NCBI RefSeq assembly: GCF_005871205.1 | Contig: NZ_SWKM01000014.1 | Span: forward strand, 102,001-166,000 | Length of the DNA: 64,000 nucleotides | Reading direction: 5' to 3' | DNA from: Marinobacter alexandrii | Lineage (GTDB): Bacteria; Pseudomonadota; Gammaproteobacteria; Pseudomonadales; Oleiphilaceae | Shown: in pieces, positions 8,266 through 15,873 of the stretch | How the letters are laid out: each line of letters opens with the position of its first letter | How positions within the stretch are numbered: position 1 is the first letter of the stretch | The notes under the pieces: model-generated | Told to the model about the DNA's origin: nothing | The model's database searches: none | What the model saw: the letters and a program-made list of their open reading frames with translations, nothing else | Translations under genes and position numbers: made by a program

Positions 8266-9240
8266 TTACTTGTCGTTCTTGACGACTTCTTTGGCGTCCT
8301 GGATCAGGTCATCCGACAGGGTAATTCCCATCCGCTCAGCAGCGGCGGGATTCACAAACAGGTCCAGGGTGTCCATGGTTTCTACCGGCATATCGCCAGG
8401 TTTGTTGCCATTCAAAACCCGGGCGACCATAGCGCCGGTCTGGCGGCCGTGATTGTAATAGTTGAAGCCAAGAGCTGCTACCGCACCGCGGGAAACCGTG
8501 GCGGTATCGGCGGCAAATACCGGAATGCTGGCGCGCTCGCCAACAGAAATGACCGCTTCCACAGCGCTGATCACCGTGTTGTCGGTGGTCAGATAAATAG
8601 CATCGACTTCTCCAACCAGGGAGCGGGATGCACCGAGCACTTCTGAGGTTTTAGTGGCAGCCGCCTTGACCAGTTCCAGATCTCGCGCGGCGAGACGCTC
8701 TTCCAGCAGGTTCACCAGAGAAACCGCGTTGGCCTCACCCGGGTTATAGACTGTGCCGATACGCTTGGCGTCTGGCATGACCCGCAGGAGCATATCAAGG
8801 TGCTTGTCGATGGGCAGCATGTCGCTTACGCCGGAAATGTTGGTGCCGGACGCTTCGAGGGCGGGCACCAGCTTGGCGCCGACCGGATCGGTGACCGCAG
8901 AGAAGATGACAGGGACGTTGCGTGCTGCAGCAGCAACGGTCTGAGCGGATGGGGTTGCGATGGCCACGATCACGTCTGGGCTGTCACCGACGAATTTACG
9001 GGCAATCTGAGAGGCAATGGCCGAGTTGCCTTGAGCACTTTCGTGCATCACCTTCAGGTTTTCACCTTCCTTGAAGCCCTGCGCTGCGAGTTCATCTTTT
9101 ACGCCCTGATAAACAGCATCCAGTGCCGGATGCTCGACGATCTGGGTGATGGCTACGGTACGAACGTCCTGAGCCTGCACCAGGCCTGCTGCTGCCAGCA
9201 GTGTTGCACCAATCAGGGTGCGCAGAGTTCTCTTGGCCAT
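8266..9240 (-). CDS. ABC transporter periplasmic substrate-binding protein (COG2984/DUF534 family)
   Basis: 324 residues with a clear Sec signal peptide: positive MAKRTLRTL, hydrophobic core, and a likely cut after VQAQ near residue 24. The mature part carries family segments such as TQIVEHPALDAVYQGVKD, the SDSPDVIVAIATPSAQ region, VIFSAVTDPVGAKLV and VYNPGEANAVS. It is first in the operon with the permease and ATPase genes and is separated from them by a strong hairpin, which fits the usual excess of binding protein. The ligand is unknown; an amino acid or related small molecule is the usual guess. Confidence 0.87.
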   Translation of the reverse strand: MAKRTLRTLIGATLLAAAGLVQAQDVRTVAITQIVEHPALDAVYQGVKDELAAQGFKEGENLKVMHESAQGNSAIASQIARKFVGDSPDVIVAIATPSAQTVAAAARNVPVIFSAVTDPVGAKLVPALEASGTNISGVSDMLPIDKHLDMLLRVMPDAKRIGTVYNPGEANAVSLVNLLEERLAARDLELVKAAATKTSEVLGASRSLVGEVDAIYLTTDNTVISAVEAVISVGERASIPVFAADTATVSRGAVAALGFNYYNHGRQTGAMVARVLNGNKPGDMPVETMDTLDLFVNPAAAERMGITLSDDLIQDAKEVVKNDK

Positions 9241-9440
9241 ATGCCTGTGTCTCCGAGTCAGTGTCTGGTTATGGTAGGGTTTTGATGTTCAGTCGTGTAA
9301 AGGTGCGCAAGTTTATCACAGGCGAACGGTATTCTGGGTAGGGATTGTTGGGTTCGGCAGGAGCGGCGCAGGTCAGCGTACTGGGTAGTTGCGAACTGGA
9401 ATAGTTTTGCGTGCGTCACACTTTGAAGGGCGATTGTGTG

Positions 9441-9468
9441 TTGAAATACCCTACGAAAGTCTAATAAT
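9441..9468 (+). promoter_or_regulatory. Probable sigma-70 promoter of the acyl-CoA ligase gene
   Basis: TTGAAA at 9441-9446 and AATAAT at 9463-9468, 16 bases apart, about 40 bases before the chosen start. A short inverted repeat (ATTCG at 9480-9484, CGAAT at 9490-9494) lies in the leader and could be an operator. The remaining 9241-9440 shows no other clear element. Confidence 0.45.
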
Positions 9469-9507
9469 AGTCCCTAACAATTCGAACAACGAATGCAAGG
9501 AAGGTTC

Positions 9508-11175
9508 ATGGACACAACAAGCAAGCTCCCCCTGGATATGGTTTATCACTGGGAGAACACGAAGGCGAACTCCCTGTACATGACCCAGCCCATTGGTGAT
9601 GGAAAAGTGGTGGAGTATACCTGGGGCAGGGCCGTTGATGAGGCTCGGCGTGTTGCGGCTTATCTGAAGTCGCTCAACCTCCCGGAAAAAAGCCGGATTG
9701 GACTGATTTCCAAGAACTGCGCCCAATGGGTGATGACCGATTGGGCCATCTGGATGGCTGGCCACATCTCCGTACCGCTTTACCCAACCCTGAATGCCGA
9801 CACCGTCAACTACATCCTGAATCACGCTGAATGCGATGTTCTGTTCGTCGGCAAGCTCGACGACTGGGATATGATGAAGCCGGGCGTACCGGAATCGGTA
9901 CGCTGCATTTCCTTCCCGCTGAGTCCACCCAACGATTTCGAATCCTGGGACGACATTGTCGCCAAGTACCCGCCGCTGGAAGAGAACACCTATCGCGATC
10001 CGGATGAGCTGGCCACTATTGTTTACACCTCAGGCAGCACCGGTCGTCCGAAAGGTGTCATGTTGAGCTTCCGCAACATGGCCTTTGCGGCTGAAGGAGG
10101 AACACAAGTATTGGGTGTCGGTTCTGCGGAGCGGATGCTTTCCTACCTGCCGCTGGCCCACGTGTTTGAACGAACGTTTGTTGAGCTTGGTTCCCTTTAC
10201 ATCGGTTTTCAGCTGTACTTTGCCGAATCCCTGGATACCTTTGTTCAGGATCTTCAGCGCGCTCAGCCGACACTTTTCCTCTCGGTTCCTCGGTTGTGGG
10301 TGAAGTTCCAGCACGGTGTTCTGCAAAAGCTTCCGAAGCAAAAGCTGGAGCGGTTGATAAAGATCCCGGTGGTCAACAAACTGATCAAGAAGAAGGTCCT
10401 CAAGGGGCTGGGTCTGAGCAAGGTCAAGCTGGCGGGTAGTGGCTCAGCGCCTTTGTCCAGCGATGTGCTGGATTGGTATCGTAACCTCGGCCTGGAGTTG
10501 CTCGAAGGCTACGGCATGTCCGAGAACTTTGCCTACTCTCACATGAACAAGCCTGGTCGTTCACGCACCGGCTATGTGGGTGAGGCGCTGCCGGGCGTGG
10601 AGGTCAAGATCAGCGAGCAGGGTGAAGTGCTGGTCAAGAGTCCCGCCACCATGATGGGTTACTACAAGGACGAAGAGAAAACTCGCGAAGCCTTTACCGA
10701 CGATGGCTTCCTCAAGACGGGAGACAAAGGCGAGATTGACGAGATGGGCCGCCTGAAGCTGACAGGGCGCATCAAGGAAATCTTCAAGACCAGCAAGGGC
10801 AAGTACATCGCGCCTGCGCCCATTGAAAATCGCCTGATGTCCCACGATGCCATTGAAATGGTGTGCGTGTCCGGTGCTAACCAGACCCAGCCCCATGCAC
10901 TGGTGATGCTTGGTGAAGAGGTTCGTCCGAAAACCGCGGATGAAAACTTCCGGAGAGAGCTGGAGGCCAGCTTCAAGACCCTGATTCAGGAGGTCAACAA
11001 AACTGTGGACCCTCATGAGCAGCTCGCCTTCATCACCGTGGTTAGTGATGAGTGGTCCATTGAAAACAGCTTCCTGACCCCGACACTGAAGCTCAAGCGG
11101 AATGTGGTCGAGGACGCCTATCAGGAAAAGGTTGATAACTGGTACGCGCAGCGTCAGGCGGTGATCTGGCAGTGA
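9508..11175 (+). CDS. Long-chain fatty acid--CoA ligase (AMP-binding family)
   Basis: 555 residues from the ATG at 9508, preceded by AAGGAAGG; an earlier ATG at 9493 lacks a ribosome site. Activates fatty acids to acyl-CoA through an acyl-adenylate. The AMP-binding motif YTSGSTGRPKGVM lies near residues 174-186. Other markers are LPLAHVFERT, the adenine-binding EGYGMSEN near 335, the hinge FLKTGDKGEID and GRIKEIFKTSKGKYIAP near the C-terminus. This type resembles the long-chain ligases with an extended C-terminal part rather than E. coli FadD. It is a single gene ended by a strong terminator. Confidence 0.88.
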   Translation: MDTTSKLPLDMVYHWENTKANSLYMTQPIGDGKVVEYTWGRAVDEARRVAAYLKSLNLPEKSRIGLISKNCAQWVMTDWAIWMAGHISVPLYPTLNADTVNYILNHAECDVLFVGKLDDWDMMKPGVPESVRCISFPLSPPNDFESWDDIVAKYPPLEENTYRDPDELATIVYTSGSTGRPKGVMLSFRNMAFAAEGGTQVLGVGSAERMLSYLPLAHVFERTFVELGSLYIGFQLYFAESLDTFVQDLQRAQPTLFLSVPRLWVKFQHGVLQKLPKQKLERLIKIPVVNKLIKKKVLKGLGLSKVKLAGSGSAPLSSDVLDWYRNLGLELLEGYGMSENFAYSHMNKPGRSRTGYVGEALPGVEVKISEQGEVLVKSPATMMGYYKDEEKTREAFTDDGFLKTGDKGEIDEMGRLKLTGRIKEIFKTSKGKYIAPAPIENRLMSHDAIEMVCVSGANQTQPHALVMLGEEVRPKTADENFRRELEASFKTLIQEVNKTVDPHEQLAFITVVSDEWSIENSFLTPTLKLKRNVVEDAYQEKVDNWYAQRQAVIWQ

Positions 11176-11201
11176 TGCTACGGTAACATCTGGAGTGCTT
11201 C

Positions 11202-11228
11202 AAAAAGCCCGGCATAGCCGGGCTTTTT
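11202..11228 (+). terminator. Intrinsic terminator after acyl-CoA ligase gene
   Basis: Perfect 12-bp stem AAAAAGCCCGGC / GCCGGGCTTTTT with a three-base loop, ending in a T run, 27 bases past the stop. Confidence 0.9.
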
Positions 11229-11305
11229 GCGGTCTGAAACCGACGTAAGTCGCATAGGGAAACGCAGGGCGTGGGCCTAAACTGGATTTGGATCAGGAGG
11301 ATGAT

Positions 11306-11791
11306 ATGAGTCGACTGAGTCTTTTCCAGAAACGCATCAATAACGAAATCCCGTTGTCAGAGGCATTGGGCATTCGGTTGATTTCCTGGGATGGCCACGC
11401 ACTGTTACTGGCGGCACCCCTGCAGCCAAACCGTAACCACCAGGGTACCGGATTCGGCGGTAGCGTCTATTCCGCTGCGGTTACCGCCGCCTGGGGCCTG
11501 ACAGAGCTGGCGCTAGCGGACCTGGGACTTACCGGTGCGGTAGTCGTGCAAAGTGGCAATATTGATTACCTGGAACCCGTTGATCAGGACTTCTATGTAA
11601 TTTGCCGGTTGCCGGCGGGCGAGATTCCGCCCCGGTTCCGGAAAAGTCTTGCCCGTCATGGCAAGGGGCGCCTGGATCTGACAGCGGAAGTGTTCTGCGG
11701 TGAGCCAACCACGCAGCCCGAGCGTGAGCCCGTAGCGGTATTTCAGGGACGTTTTGTGGTCAAGGACGTTCGCTCTCGTGTCCATTCCTGA
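11306..11791 (+). CDS. Hotdog-fold thioesterase (YiiD C-terminal domain type)
   Basis: 161 residues from the ATG at 11306, placed five bases after AGGAGG; an in-frame TTG at 11288 lies upstream of that site and is rejected. The sequence MSRLSLFQKRINNEIPLSEALG, then NHQGTGFGGSVYSAAVTAAWGL, and later VVVQSGNIDYLEPV match the putative thioesterase domain found at the C-terminus of YiiD-type proteins, here as a stand-alone protein. It may hydrolyse acyl-CoA or acyl-ACP, in keeping with the acyl-CoA ligase next door, but no substrate is shown. It converges with fbpB, 18 bases apart. Confidence 0.7.
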   Translation: MSRLSLFQKRINNEIPLSEALGIRLISWDGHALLLAAPLQPNRNHQGTGFGGSVYSAAVTAAWGLTELALADLGLTGAVVVQSGNIDYLEPVDQDFYVICRLPAGEIPPRFRKSLARHGKGRLDLTAEVFCGEPTTQPEREPVAVFQGRFVVKDVRSRVHS

Positions 11792-11809
11792 GACGTGGGA
11801 CAGTGAGGC

Positions 11810-13498
11810 TTAACCCATCGTTCTGGTATTGGAGATGGAGCGGCTCATCAGGATGATGGGAATAATGCCCGCCAACACGATAATCAGTGCCGGTAGGGCG
11901 CTGTGGTACAGCCGCTCGTCGGATGCGAATTGGTAAACGTACGTTGCCAGCGTTTCGAAGTTGAAAGGCCGCAGAATCAGCGTGGCCGGCAACTCCTTCA
12001 TGCAATCCACGAATACCACCAACGCTGCCGTCATGAGCGTCCCGCGAAGCATCGGTAGGTGCACGCGCACCAGCGTTTTGCCCGGAGTATGGCCGAGTGA
12101 GCGCGAGGCCATGTCCATGCTGGGGGTGATTTTCTGCAAAGCGCTCTCGACGCTGCCCGCTGACACAGCGAGAAAACGCACAGTGTAGGCGAACACAAGG
12201 GCAAAGGTGGAGCCACTCAGGAGTAGTCCCGTACTGACGCCGAATACGTCTCTGGCCAGGCTGTCCAGCCAATTGTCGAAGCCCGCCAAGGGTACAATGA
12301 CTCCCACCGCAAGAACAGCGCCGGGCATGGCATAGCCAAGACTCGATAGGCGCATGAGCACCTGCATGCCTTTGGTGTCATGCAGGCGGCGGCTGTACGC
12401 CAGGGTGATGCCGATCAGCAATGTAGTGAGTGCGGCCGTGCCAGAGAGGAACAGGCTGTTAAGAGTGTTCTGGATGAAATCCGTATTCCAGCTTTCGCCA
12501 AAGTATTCCCAGGCGTACAGGCCAAGGGTGAAGCCGGGAATGAGGAATCCGAACAACACCGGAACGGCACAAACCGCCAGACATGCAAATTGTCTCGGGG
12601 TCGACATGGTAAAGCGTTGGATGGGATCGCGGTTGTCACGCGCGGCGAACTGCTGCTGTCGGCGTCGTGAATAGCGCTCCAGAGTTACCAGAATAACCAC
12701 AAAAATGAGCATGGTGGTCGCGATCTGGGCGGCGCCGCCCAGATTGCCCAGGTTCATCCAGGTGTCGAACAGGCCGGCAGTCAGGGTTTGGACGGCAAAG
12801 AAATCCACGGTCCCGAAGTCGTTCAGAGTTTCCATCAGTACCAGCGACAGACCCACCGCCACGGCAGGTCGGGCTATCGGCAGAACCACTCGGAAAAACG
12901 TGCTCAGAGCGGAATGCCCAAGGCTGCGGCTGACCGCAAACAGCGACGGAGACTGTTCCAGAAAAGCTGCCCGAGCCAGCAGGTACACGTAGGGATAGAG
13001 TACCAGGCCGATCATCAGGATGGCGCCTTCAAGACTGCGGATTTCCGGGAACCAGTAGTCGCTGGCATTTTCCCAGCCGAACCAGTCACGCAGGTTTCTT
13101 TGGACGGGTCCCGCATAGTCCAGCAAGCTGGTGTAGACATAGGCGATGACATAGGCCGGCACGGCGAAGGGCAGCAGCATCGCCCACTCGAAAAAGCGCC
13201 GACCGGGAAATTCGCACATGGTGACCGCCCAGGCAGACGACAATCCAATGACCAGAGTCAGTGCGCCCACTCCAAGCATCAGTTGCAGGGTCGTGGAAAG
13301 GTAGCGGGGTAGAGTCGTGTCTAGCAGGTGAGGCCAGATGTTCTCTTCCGGGAAAAAGGCGAGGAAGATAACTGAGAGTACCGGTAACGCCACGATCGTT
13401 GTCGTAAGGAAGGCGGCAATGAGCCAGTGCCGAGAGGTACGTTTCGCCAGCAGGGGTTCCGTTAACCCTGGGTCAACTCTGCTAACGGCCTCGGTCAT
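11810..13498 (-). CDS. fbpB: Iron(III) ABC transporter permease, FbpB type
   Basis: 562 residues, twice the length of a simple permease, with two homologous membrane halves of about six helices each. Each half carries a binding-protein-dependent transport loop: SRSLGHSALSTFFRVVLP near 195-215 and SRSLGHTPGKTLVRVHLP near 475-490. This fused layout is typical of FbpB/SfuB/HitB ferric-iron permeases. The ATG is preceded by AGGAAAGCT. It lies downstream of fbpA on the same strand, but no ATPase gene (fbpC) follows, so the ATPase must be encoded elsewhere. Confidence 0.88.
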   Translation of the reverse strand: MTEAVSRVDPGLTEPLLAKRTSRHWLIAAFLTTTIVALPVLSVIFLAFFPEENIWPHLLDTTLPRYLSTTLQLMLGVGALTLVIGLSSAWAVTMCEFPGRRFFEWAMLLPFAVPAYVIAYVYTSLLDYAGPVQRNLRDWFGWENASDYWFPEIRSLEGAILMIGLVLYPYVYLLARAAFLEQSPSLFAVSRSLGHSALSTFFRVVLPIARPAVAVGLSLVLMETLNDFGTVDFFAVQTLTAGLFDTWMNLGNLGGAAQIATTMLIFVVILVTLERYSRRRQQQFAARDNRDPIQRFTMSTPRQFACLAVCAVPVLFGFLIPGFTLGLYAWEYFGESWNTDFIQNTLNSLFLSGTAALTTLLIGITLAYSRRLHDTKGMQVLMRLSSLGYAMPGAVLAVGVIVPLAGFDNWLDSLARDVFGVSTGLLLSGSTFALVFAYTVRFLAVSAGSVESALQKITPSMDMASRSLGHTPGKTLVRVHLPMLRGTLMTAALVVFVDCMKELPATLILRPFNFETLATYVYQFASDERLYHSALPALIIVLAGIIPIILMSRSISNTRTMG

Positions 13499-13555
13499 AG
13501 CTTTCCTGTGATTGGTTCGAAGTGAGAATGGCTGCCGATTGTAGACAGCTGAGGT

Positions 13556-13637
13556 GCCGCCTGCAACGACAGGCGGCGCTCACCACGATTAACAGGGGAT
13601 CACTAGGGCCGGCGTCGAACATGACCACTGCCGGCCC
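13556..13637 (-). terminator. Two tandem hairpins between fbpA and fbpB
   Basis: One hairpin has 8-bp arms GCCGCCTG (13556-13563) and CAGGCGGC (13570-13577) around a six-base loop. The other has GGGCCGGC (13606-13613) and GCCGGCCC (13630-13637) with a 16-base loop. Neither has a T run. They likely stabilise the fbpA message or reduce read-through into fbpB. Confidence 0.5.
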
Positions 13638-13645
13638 AGCTCCGG

Positions 13646-14662
13646 TTACTCGCCGTCGTAATCGACGCGGTCAACCAGCTTCACCGCTGCATTGCGGTTA
13701 TTTGCGATTTCCTGCAGGGACAGTTGGTCCGGGTTGATCTCGCCCCACTCGGCGACCAGACCGGACGGCTGAACCTCAGGATTGGCGGGGTATTCGGTGT
13801 TGGCTTCCGCGTAAATGCGTTGGGCTTCTGGCGACGACAGGAATTCCATCAGCTTGATGGCATTGTCACGATTCGGCGCGCTCTTGGTTAGCGCAATACC
13901 GCTGATGTTCACATGGGTGCCACGACCCTCGGCGTTCGGGAACACCAGGCGAACCTGTTCTGCAATGGCACGCTGGTTTTCATCTTGCAGCATGTTGCCG
14001 TAGTAGTAGCTGTTGCCAATGGAAACGTCGCAGACGCCCTCGGCAATCGCTTTGATTTGGTCACGGTCGCCGCCCTGGGGCTTGCGGGCCAGATTATTCT
14101 TGAGGCCTTCGAGCCAGGCCTTGGTATCCGCTTCGCCATGGTGGGCCAGCATTGAGGAAAACAGGGCGATGTTGTATGGGTGCTTGCCACTCCGCGTACA
14201 GATGCGGTCGTTCCACTTGTCATCGGCCAACTGTTCATAGGTAGTGATTTCGCCTTCCTCAACACGGTCCTTTGAGGTGAAGATCAGACGACCACGAGTG
14301 GTTAGCGCAAACCATTTACCCTCGGGGTGGCGAAGGTTTTCTGGAATGTTCTGGTTGAGCACATCGTTGTCGACACCTTGAACCAGATCACGTTCCACCA
14401 GCTCGTTGATGCGAGAAATATCAACCGTCATCACCACGTCTGCCGGACTGTTGCGGCCTTCACGCTCAAGCCGCTCGGCCAGGCCTTTTTTTGCAAAGAC
14501 AACATTGGAGTCGATACCCGTTTCCTGCTCAAAGGCATTCAGGAGCGGTTCCAGCAAATAGGCTTGCCGATATGAGTAAATGTTGACGTCGCCCTCGGCG
14601 GAAGCGCTGAGGGGAAGTGCAGCCAAGGTCATGGCTGCGGCAGCTGCGAGCTTCATGTGCAT
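13646..14662 (-). CDS. fbpA: Iron(III) ABC transporter periplasmic binding protein, FbpA type
   Basis: 338 residues from the ATG at 14660-14662; the open frame extends upstream but the signal peptide starts at MHMKLAAAAAMTL and is cut after SASA. AAGGA lies upstream at suitable spacing. The mature protein begins EGDVNIYSYRQAYL and contains FAKKGLAERLEREG, VDISRINELVERDLVQ and GVCDVSIGNSYYYGNML, the tyrosine-containing iron-binding loop of FbpA/IdiA/FutA proteins. It captures ferric iron in the periplasm for the FbpB permease. A Fur-like site lies upstream, fitting iron-starvation induction. Confidence 0.88.
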   Translation of the reverse strand: MHMKLAAAAAMTLAALPLSASAEGDVNIYSYRQAYLLEPLLNAFEQETGIDSNVVFAKKGLAERLEREGRNSPADVVMTVDISRINELVERDLVQGVDNDVLNQNIPENLRHPEGKWFALTTRGRLIFTSKDRVEEGEITTYEQLADDKWNDRICTRSGKHPYNIALFSSMLAHHGEADTKAWLEGLKNNLARKPQGGDRDQIKAIAEGVCDVSIGNSYYYGNMLQDENQRAIAEQVRLVFPNAEGRGTHVNISGIALTKSAPNRDNAIKLMEFLSSPEAQRIYAEANTEYPANPEVQPSGLVAEWGEINPDQLSLQEIANNRNAAVKLVDRVDYDGE

Positions 14663-14726
14663 GGTCGTATCCTTGTTACAAGATGGTGGGTCTGTGCTAA
14701 GTGTAAATGCATATGGAATTAAAACG

Positions 14727-14747
14727 TCAACCATTCTCATTTGTATT
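14727..14747. promoter_or_regulatory. Possible Fur box upstream of fbpA
   Basis: On the minus strand the sequence includes AATGAGAAT followed by GGTTGAC. One half matches the Fur consensus well (TGAGAAT against TGATAAT); the other half is weak. Position 65-85 bases upstream of fbpA and the gene's function support it. Confidence 0.4.
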
Positions 14748-14844
14748 AGTCACGTAGTCAATATCATCGGTGGTCTAATTAACTGAAAATGGTGCTATCC
14801 TTCGGAAGACTATAAAAACTATGTAAAAAGTAGTGGGCGAGCAG

Positions 14845-15123
14845 ATGGCAGGGATAGATAGAAGAGAGTACATTCGCACCGCGATGAGCGCCAAGGTGAA
14901 GGTCGTGCATCCGGAATTGGGTGAATTCATGTTTTCCACCCGAGACATTTCGGATGGTGGCGTGTTTATTATCGTTGACGCTCAGCCATTCGAGCCGAAC
15001 ATTGGCGATACGGTGACCGTCCAGGTGCAGGGCCTTCCGGTTCCGGCACCCGTTCTAGAGATGGTAGTGGTGCGAAGAACCAACGATGGCCTGGGACTGC
15101 AGTTTGAACTCAGGGGCGCCTGA
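14845..15123 (+). CDS. PilZ domain protein (c-di-GMP binding)
   Basis: 92 residues from the ATG at 14845; a GTG at 14833 is the alternative. Both c-di-GMP contact motifs are intact: DRREYIR (the RxxxR motif, near residue 5) and the DxSxxG motif in RDISDGGVF near residue 37. Hydrophobic residues typical of the PilZ beta barrel follow. It is a single-domain PilZ protein, so it probably acts as an adaptor. The next gene, a lipoprotein, starts two bases after its stop, so they are co-transcribed. It is divergent from fbpA. Confidence 0.82.
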   Translation: MAGIDRREYIRTAMSAKVKVVHPELGEFMFSTRDISDGGVFIIVDAQPFEPNIGDTVTVQVQGLPVPAPVLEMVVVRRTNDGLGLQFELRGA

Positions 15124-15124
15124 T

Positions 15125-15697
15125 ATGAAACGGCTGTGCCTGATGCTTGTTGCCTCTGTTACCTCTGGTTGCGCTTCCTATTATTCCCATTATGCGATGT
15201 TCCCTGCCCAAAACTCTGCCGGTGAGCCCCGCCAAATCCGGCTGTCGTGGCAAAGCGCTGATTATCCGGACTGGTGGTTTGCCAGTGACAAGGCCACTGC
15301 TATACGGGTTGAAACCCAGTGTAGTGAGCGTATCTGGCGTTTGCGAGACATTGCCGATCCGCAAGCCGGAGAGTGTGGGGCCGGCATTCGCGCCTGCGGT
15401 CAGGCTGGCCGGGACCTGCACGCGCCGAGTGGCGAATTGGCAACAGCTGGCGTTCGCTGCATGATCGCTGAACCCGACAATCCTCAAGCCAGCGTTGCGG
15501 CGGTTAGTGGCAGCTTGGACCTTCTTGTTTCCTGTGTGCCGGCGACCACTACCGTGCAAGCAGGTGACGAAGAACGTAACGTTGATTACCTGCGAGCCTC
15601 ACCGGTTCCTTACACCGTGTTCGTTCGCAAAGCCCCGCGTGGCTCACTTCGCGCGAAAATGCCGGAATTTGATGAATCCGCATGTGACGCACAGTGA
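15125..15697 (+). CDS. Small lipoprotein of unknown function, coupled to PilZ gene
   Basis: 190 residues. MKRLCLMLVASVTSGC is a lipoprotein signal with a lipobox ending at Cys16. The mature part has seven further cysteines (for example CSERIW, GECGAGIRACGQ, VRCM, LVSC, SACDAQ), an unusual number that suggests disulfides in the periplasm. I do not recognise a family. The gene begins one base after the PilZ stop, implying translational coupling and a common role, perhaps at the envelope. Confidence 0.65.
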   Translation: MKRLCLMLVASVTSGCASYYSHYAMFPAQNSAGEPRQIRLSWQSADYPDWWFASDKATAIRVETQCSERIWRLRDIADPQAGECGAGIRACGQAGRDLHAPSGELATAGVRCMIAEPDNPQASVAAVSGSLDLLVSCVPATTTVQAGDEERNVDYLRASPVPYTVFVRKAPRGSLRAKMPEFDESACDAQ

Positions 15698-15715
15698 CAC
15701 ATTCTGACGTTGCGG

Positions 15716-15731
15716 TGTGATGGCTATCACA
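15716..15731. promoter_or_regulatory. Perfect CRP/Vfr-type binding site
   Basis: TGTGATGGCTATCACA is an exact TGTGA-N6-TCACA palindrome, extended by G/C to 18 bases. It lies between the lipoprotein stop and the HD-GYP start, 143 bases before the latter. No clear -10 at the standard class I or II distances was found, so the mode of control is open. Confidence 0.7.
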
Positions 15732-15812
15732 CTCCTACATTTTGTTTCCTTCTGAACCTAAACGTTACCTTTCGTCGCTCTCTGGTTACTTCGTGCTACC
15801 AAACTGTTATGG

Positions 15813-15837
15813 ATTCTGGCCTTCACTTGGCCAGAAT
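15813..15837. repeat. Inverted repeat in leader of HD-GYP gene
   Basis: Nine-base perfect arms ATTCTGGCC (15813-15821) and GGCCAGAAT (15829-15837) with a seven-base loop, about 36 bases before the start codon. No T run follows. It could be an operator, a leader structure or a weak terminator. Confidence 0.5.
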
Positions 15838-15873
15838 GGTAACCATCGAAAAGTTTCCGTATTGAGGTGACCT

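Noticed and set aside
15708..15740. Hairpin at GTGTGAT / ATCACAC as a terminator
   Set aside because: The palindrome is an exact CRP-site form and is not followed by a T run.
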